A stretch of DNA of 64,000 nt from Persephonella sp. IF05-L8 (lineage in GTDB: Bacteria; Aquificota; Aquificia; Aquificales; Hydrogenothermaceae): contig NZ_JNLJ01000001.1 in the NCBI RefSeq assembly GCF_000703045.1, positions 649,501-713,500 of the forward strand. The letters are read 5' to 3'. Shown piece after piece: positions 61,501 through 64,000 of this stretch (its first letter is position 1; each line of letters begins with the position of its first letter). The translations under genes were made by a program, and so were the position numbers. The notes beneath the pieces were generated by a model. It was not told where the DNA came from, did no database searches, and saw only the letters and a list, made by a program, of their open reading frames with translations.

Positions 61501-61582
61501 CTTATTCAAATAGTTCTCAAAAGCCAAAAAATATCCATATGAAGTTTTAGATTTATGGCAGGATTTTCCTAAAGGTAAAGAA

Positions 61583-61610
61583 GACCACCTCAGTTTTTAT
61601 TGAGGTAGTC
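61583..61610. terminator. Hairpin, possible terminator of the S8 protease gene
   Basis: A 10-bp stem with one mismatch (61583-61592 with 61601-61610; GACcACCTCA / TGAGGTaGTC) and an 8-base loop lies 26 bases beyond the stop of the minus-strand S8 gene. The flanking T tract on that strand is weak (TTCTTTACCTTT), so it may be a terminator or simply a stable hairpin. Confidence 0.5.
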
Positions 61611-61636
61611 CTCATACTATAAAGAAATCAGGATAA

Positions 61637-63427
61637 TTATATAGTCCTTCTATTGTGAACTATTTTGCCTATGAACAGCAGAGATAGTAATATAAGCCAT
61701 TCTAAGTAAGAATATTTTCCAGTAGTGTTCATATTACAACCTCCTCCACCGCCGCCAGTATCAGTCTGAGGAGTATATGCACTACCTGAGAGTTTAATCT
61801 TAATTGTGCTGTACTGGGTGTTTGTTTCTATATTTAGATAATCTGAAAAAGTTCCGTCTTCGCTGGAACTAAAAGATAGTTTGATTTCACATACCTGACC
61901 AAAGGTAAATGAGTTTTCAGAGCAGGTATCAGAAGTAATTTTAAATTTGGTATTACTTTCAAGATAGATACTGCCTATATCAAGGTTTCCGTTTCCTGTG
62001 CTCTTTATTTTAAAGGAGAACTCTTTTGTTTCACCAGTTTCAGATGAACCTACATCATAATAAAAGTTGGCGTTGTCATCTGTAATGTGTTTATCAAAAC
62101 AGATTTTGGCAGAACTATCATTTCCTGAAATAGCATTATACGCATTAAGTCTGTTGCAAAAGGCAGAGTATCCTGAAAGGGAGAGTTTATTATCTCCTGA
62201 AGCAATAACATTTTTTATCAGGTCTGTATTTGTAGAGGTGTTATCTATAGACCTTAAAAGAGATAAAACTCCTGCAACCTGAGGTGCAGCCTGGGAAGTT
62301 CCAACATATCCTGCGTAATCATTAGTATCATCACCATCATTTGTATATTTATACAGATTAAGAATAAGTTGATTATTATTGACTTCTCCTCCTGGAGCGA
62401 AAATATTGACTGTGGATATTCCATAGTTTGAAAAAGAGGATATATTGTCATACCTATCTACCGAACCAACACATATAACATTATCAAGGACAACAGAATA
62501 ATTACAGGGTAAAAAATTATATACATCATTGTTAGATGTATAGTTTCCTGCAGCTGCAACAAAGATTGCTCCTATATCTTGAATAAGGCATTTTTCTGTA
62601 TCAGGATACTGTGTACAATCTATATTTAAGGTTTCGTCAACAGAGGCAGTATAACCATAACTTCCATTTATTATGGCAATATTGAGCCCTTTATTTTCTT
62701 TTAAGGATTTTATGTATTCAAAGCATTCAATCAAGTCGTTTGTGTTTCCGGAACCGTTTGACATGAATTTACACGGGATAATTTTCACATTCCAGTTTAT
62801 TCCTGCCACCCCTTCCCCATTATTTGTTGTCGCACCTATTATCCCTGCAACATTTGTCCCGTGACCATCATAATCCATTGCACTTCCTTGGCCTGAATAG
62901 GCATCAAAACCATAACAATCATCAATATAACCATTATTATCATCATCAGTATTGTTTTCACAACCATCGTCTATCCCATTGTTATTACTATCTATCTCTA
63001 ATAACTCACCATCATTAATCCAGATATTGTCCTTTATGTCAGGATGGTTATAATCAACTCCTGTGTCAATTACTGCGACATATACCGTATTTAAACCAGT
63101 TGTTATATCCCATGCTCTTTCTATATCTATATTCTGCAAATACCACTGCTGTGAATATAAAGGGTCATTAGGAACAGCCTGTGGATAAACCTTATAGTTG
63201 GGTATCACATAAGCAACATCAGGGTTTTTTTTCAGTTCTTCTATAAAATCAGAAACTTTTTTGCCTTCAGGCACTTTTACAACAATTCTATTTTTATGTT
63301 TTTTTACAATTGCTTGTGAAGATATTGAATAAGGTGTAATTCCCTTTTTTAGAAAGACAATAACTTCCTCACAAAAACCTTGATATAAAAAACCCAGTAA
63401 AAAAAGTAATAAAAAAGCCCTTTTCAT
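61637..63427 (-). CDS. Secreted S8 (subtilisin-like) protease with Gly-run/Cys C-terminal anchor
   Basis: This 596-residue exported protein has a signal peptide (1-20), an I9-type propeptide (about 21-80), a subtilase domain with Asp121 (VIDTGVDYNHPD), His189 (DGHGTNVAG), Asn295 (AAAGN) and Ser378 (GTSQAAPQVAG), and an Asp/Asn-rich loop insert (about 143-172, DSNNNGIDD and NTDDDNNGYIDD) that looks like a calcium-binding site. A beta-sandwich-like region follows (about 440-550). The C-terminus is six Gly (558-563), Cys564-Asn, a Tyr/Ser linker, a hydrophobic segment (about 574-590) and a basic end (HNRR). This is a cysteine-type C-terminal sorting tail; the CPBP protease encoded divergently is its likely processor. 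GGAGG supports ATG 63427 over a TTG six bases upstream. Confidence 0.93.
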   Translation of the reverse strand: MKRAFLLLFLLGFLYQGFCEEVIVFLKKGITPYSISSQAIVKKHKNRIVVKVPEGKKVSDFIEELKKNPDVAYVIPNYKVYPQAVPNDPLYSQQWYLQNIDIERAWDITTGLNTVYVAVIDTGVDYNHPDIKDNIWINDGELLEIDSNNNGIDDGCENNTDDDNNGYIDDCYGFDAYSGQGSAMDYDGHGTNVAGIIGATTNNGEGVAGINWNVKIIPCKFMSNGSGNTNDLIECFEYIKSLKENKGLNIAIINGSYGYTASVDETLNIDCTQYPDTEKCLIQDIGAIFVAAAGNYTSNNDVYNFLPCNYSVVLDNVICVGSVDRYDNISSFSNYGISTVNIFAPGGEVNNNQLILNLYKYTNDGDDTNDYAGYVGTSQAAPQVAGVLSLLRSIDNTSTNTDLIKNVIASGDNKLSLSGYSAFCNRLNAYNAISGNDSSAKICFDKHITDDNANFYYDVGSSETGETKEFSFKIKSTGNGNLDIGSIYLESNTKFKITSDTCSENSFTFGQVCEIKLSFSSSEDGTFSDYLNIETNTQYSTIKIKLSGSAYTPQTDTGGGGGGCNMNTTGKYSYLEWLILLSLLFIGKIVHNRRTI

Positions 63428-63455
63428 TGGCAAATCCTCCGTTTAAAATTAAAGG

Positions 63456-63980
63456 ATGAAGCAATTGGTTTTATCATACTCCTTTTTTATTATATCAGTA
63501 TTACTAACCAAAAAGTTTGCTTTTGCTTATACTTTTCAATTTTCTATACTAATTCTACCTCTTTTATTTTTAGGTGAAAAACAATTAGGTTTAAAGAAGC
63601 TTAAAGCTATTATTGCTGGAATATTAAGTTCAATCATTTATTTTCCGTTCATAAATTTTTCAAATCTATATCTCTACACTTTGCCTCAAGCATTTGCAGA
63701 AGAAGTGTTTTTTAGAGCTTTTTTACAGAACAAAATTGCAGAAAAAATAAATATACATCTATCTATAATCATTACTTCCCTGTTGTTTGCAATTCCACAT
63801 ATTATCCTTAGACCTGATATCTTTTCTGCACTTACATTTTTTCCGTCTATTTTATTTGGATACCTGTATTACTATACGAAATCTGTCTGGAGCAGTTTTA
63901 TATTCCATTATTTCTCAAACCTTTTCTTGTGGAGCAATCAAGAGCTCATATTTGATATAATAAAAGTTTGTATTTTCTAA
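63456..63980 (+). CDS. CPBP-family glutamic intramembrane protease, probable sorting enzyme
   Basis: This 174-residue protein with about six hydrophobic segments has all three CPBP/Abi (glutamic-type) motifs: EEVFFR (about 83-88), FAIPH (about 110-114) and HYFSN near residue 155. Relatives include Rce1 and the myxosortases that cleave Cys-containing CTERM tails. It is divergent from the S8 protease gene that carries such a tail, with 28 bases between starts. Start: ATG 63456 has AAAGG directly before it; TTG 63465 is better spaced and may be the true start. The window ends 20 bases later, showing AAGGAGAGG as the SD of an unseen next gene. Confidence 0.85.
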   Translation: MKQLVLSYSFFIISVLLTKKFAFAYTFQFSILILPLLFLGEKQLGLKKLKAIIAGILSSIIYFPFINFSNLYLYTLPQAFAEEVFFRAFLQNKIAEKINIHLSIIITSLLFAIPHIILRPDIFSALTFFPSILFGYLYYYTKSVWSSFIFHYFSNLFLWSNQELIFDIIKVCIF

Positions 63981-64000
63981 AAAATCTAAGTAAGGAGAGG

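Noticed and set aside
62067-63018. Plus-strand frames within the S8 protease region
   Set aside because: They are antisense shadows of a gene with clear catalytic motifs; one is a His/Asn-rich artefact of the Asp/Asn-rich loop.

Overview
The window looks like chromosome from a thermophilic, AT-rich member of the Aquificota, most likely Hydrogenothermaceae (Persephonella/Sulfurihydrogenibium relatives). This is inferred from gene content and style: a diderm lipid A/Kdo gene set, a fumarate reductase/succinate dehydrogenase flavoprotein, DsrE2-like and SoxW-like thiol proteins, class I FBPase with a long class II aldolase, AT-rich and densely packed genes, many TTG/GTG starts, and no IS elements or phage. 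The genus cannot be fixed from sequence alone. No stretch over 300 bases lacks a gene; the largest gaps are about 140 bases.

Layout. 1-10.5 kb: partial RNase R, argD, a PAS-PAS-GGDEF-EAL protein, tyrS, a VapBC module beside a Uma2-family gene, a DedA-like protein, a short sigma-70 factor and an HtrA-like lipoprotein protease. 10.5-22 kb: glnE, NifU-like protein, tmk-holB-ricT-kdsD run, LysR regulator, tlyA, ygfZ-like, aspartate aminotransferase, thioredoxin lipoprotein, moaE. 22-32 kb: DUF808 protein, cation/proton antiporter, an orphan antitoxin-like gene, trmFO, a Cys-cluster protein, class II aldolase, a second Uma2 gene beside a second PIN toxin module, then a nucleotidyltransferase-fold-like gene, fbp, crcB and a DUF190 gene. 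32-41 kb: Sel1-repeat protein, hsp20 with a near-perfect promoter, Wzz-like protein, trpE, and a tRNA-Val/tRNA-Asp/iclR/dapE-like/small-ORF transcription unit, secreted Ada-like zinc protein, glmS. 41-50 kb: thioredoxin-fold protein, dxr-rseP, DsrE2, frdA/sdhA, pyrK, queD-like, a third PIN module, a 39-residue membrane protein, gamma-carbonic-anhydrase-like protein, HU with a tRNA-Pro overlapping its stop codon, and a Rad52-like protein. 50-61 kb: lpxB, a CsgG-like lipoprotein, fetB-like permease, waaA, an MbfA-like iron exporter, yicC, an M48/TPR protease, a three-Cys ferredoxin, lnt, a V4R-like protein and tRNA-His. 61-64 kb: lipoprotein, two tRNA-Leu genes, a secreted S8 protease with a Gly-run/Cys C-terminal anchor, and a divergent CPBP glutamic intramembrane protease.

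How the genes fit together. Envelope biogenesis is spread through the window (kdsD, lpxB, waaA, lnt, glmS, rseP, HtrA-like, Wzz-like), as are gluconeogenesis (aldolase, FBPase) and reverse-TCA chemistry (frdA/sdhA). The most interesting feature is at the right edge: a substrate/processing-enzyme pair resembling the myxosortase-type (Cys-containing CTERM plus CPBP protease) protein-sorting systems. Other points of note are two Uma2 paralogs that each adjoin a PIN-toxin module, a tRNA gene that contains the stop codon of HU, and two unlisted small genes (55 and 39 residues) identified by translational coupling and ribosome binding sites.
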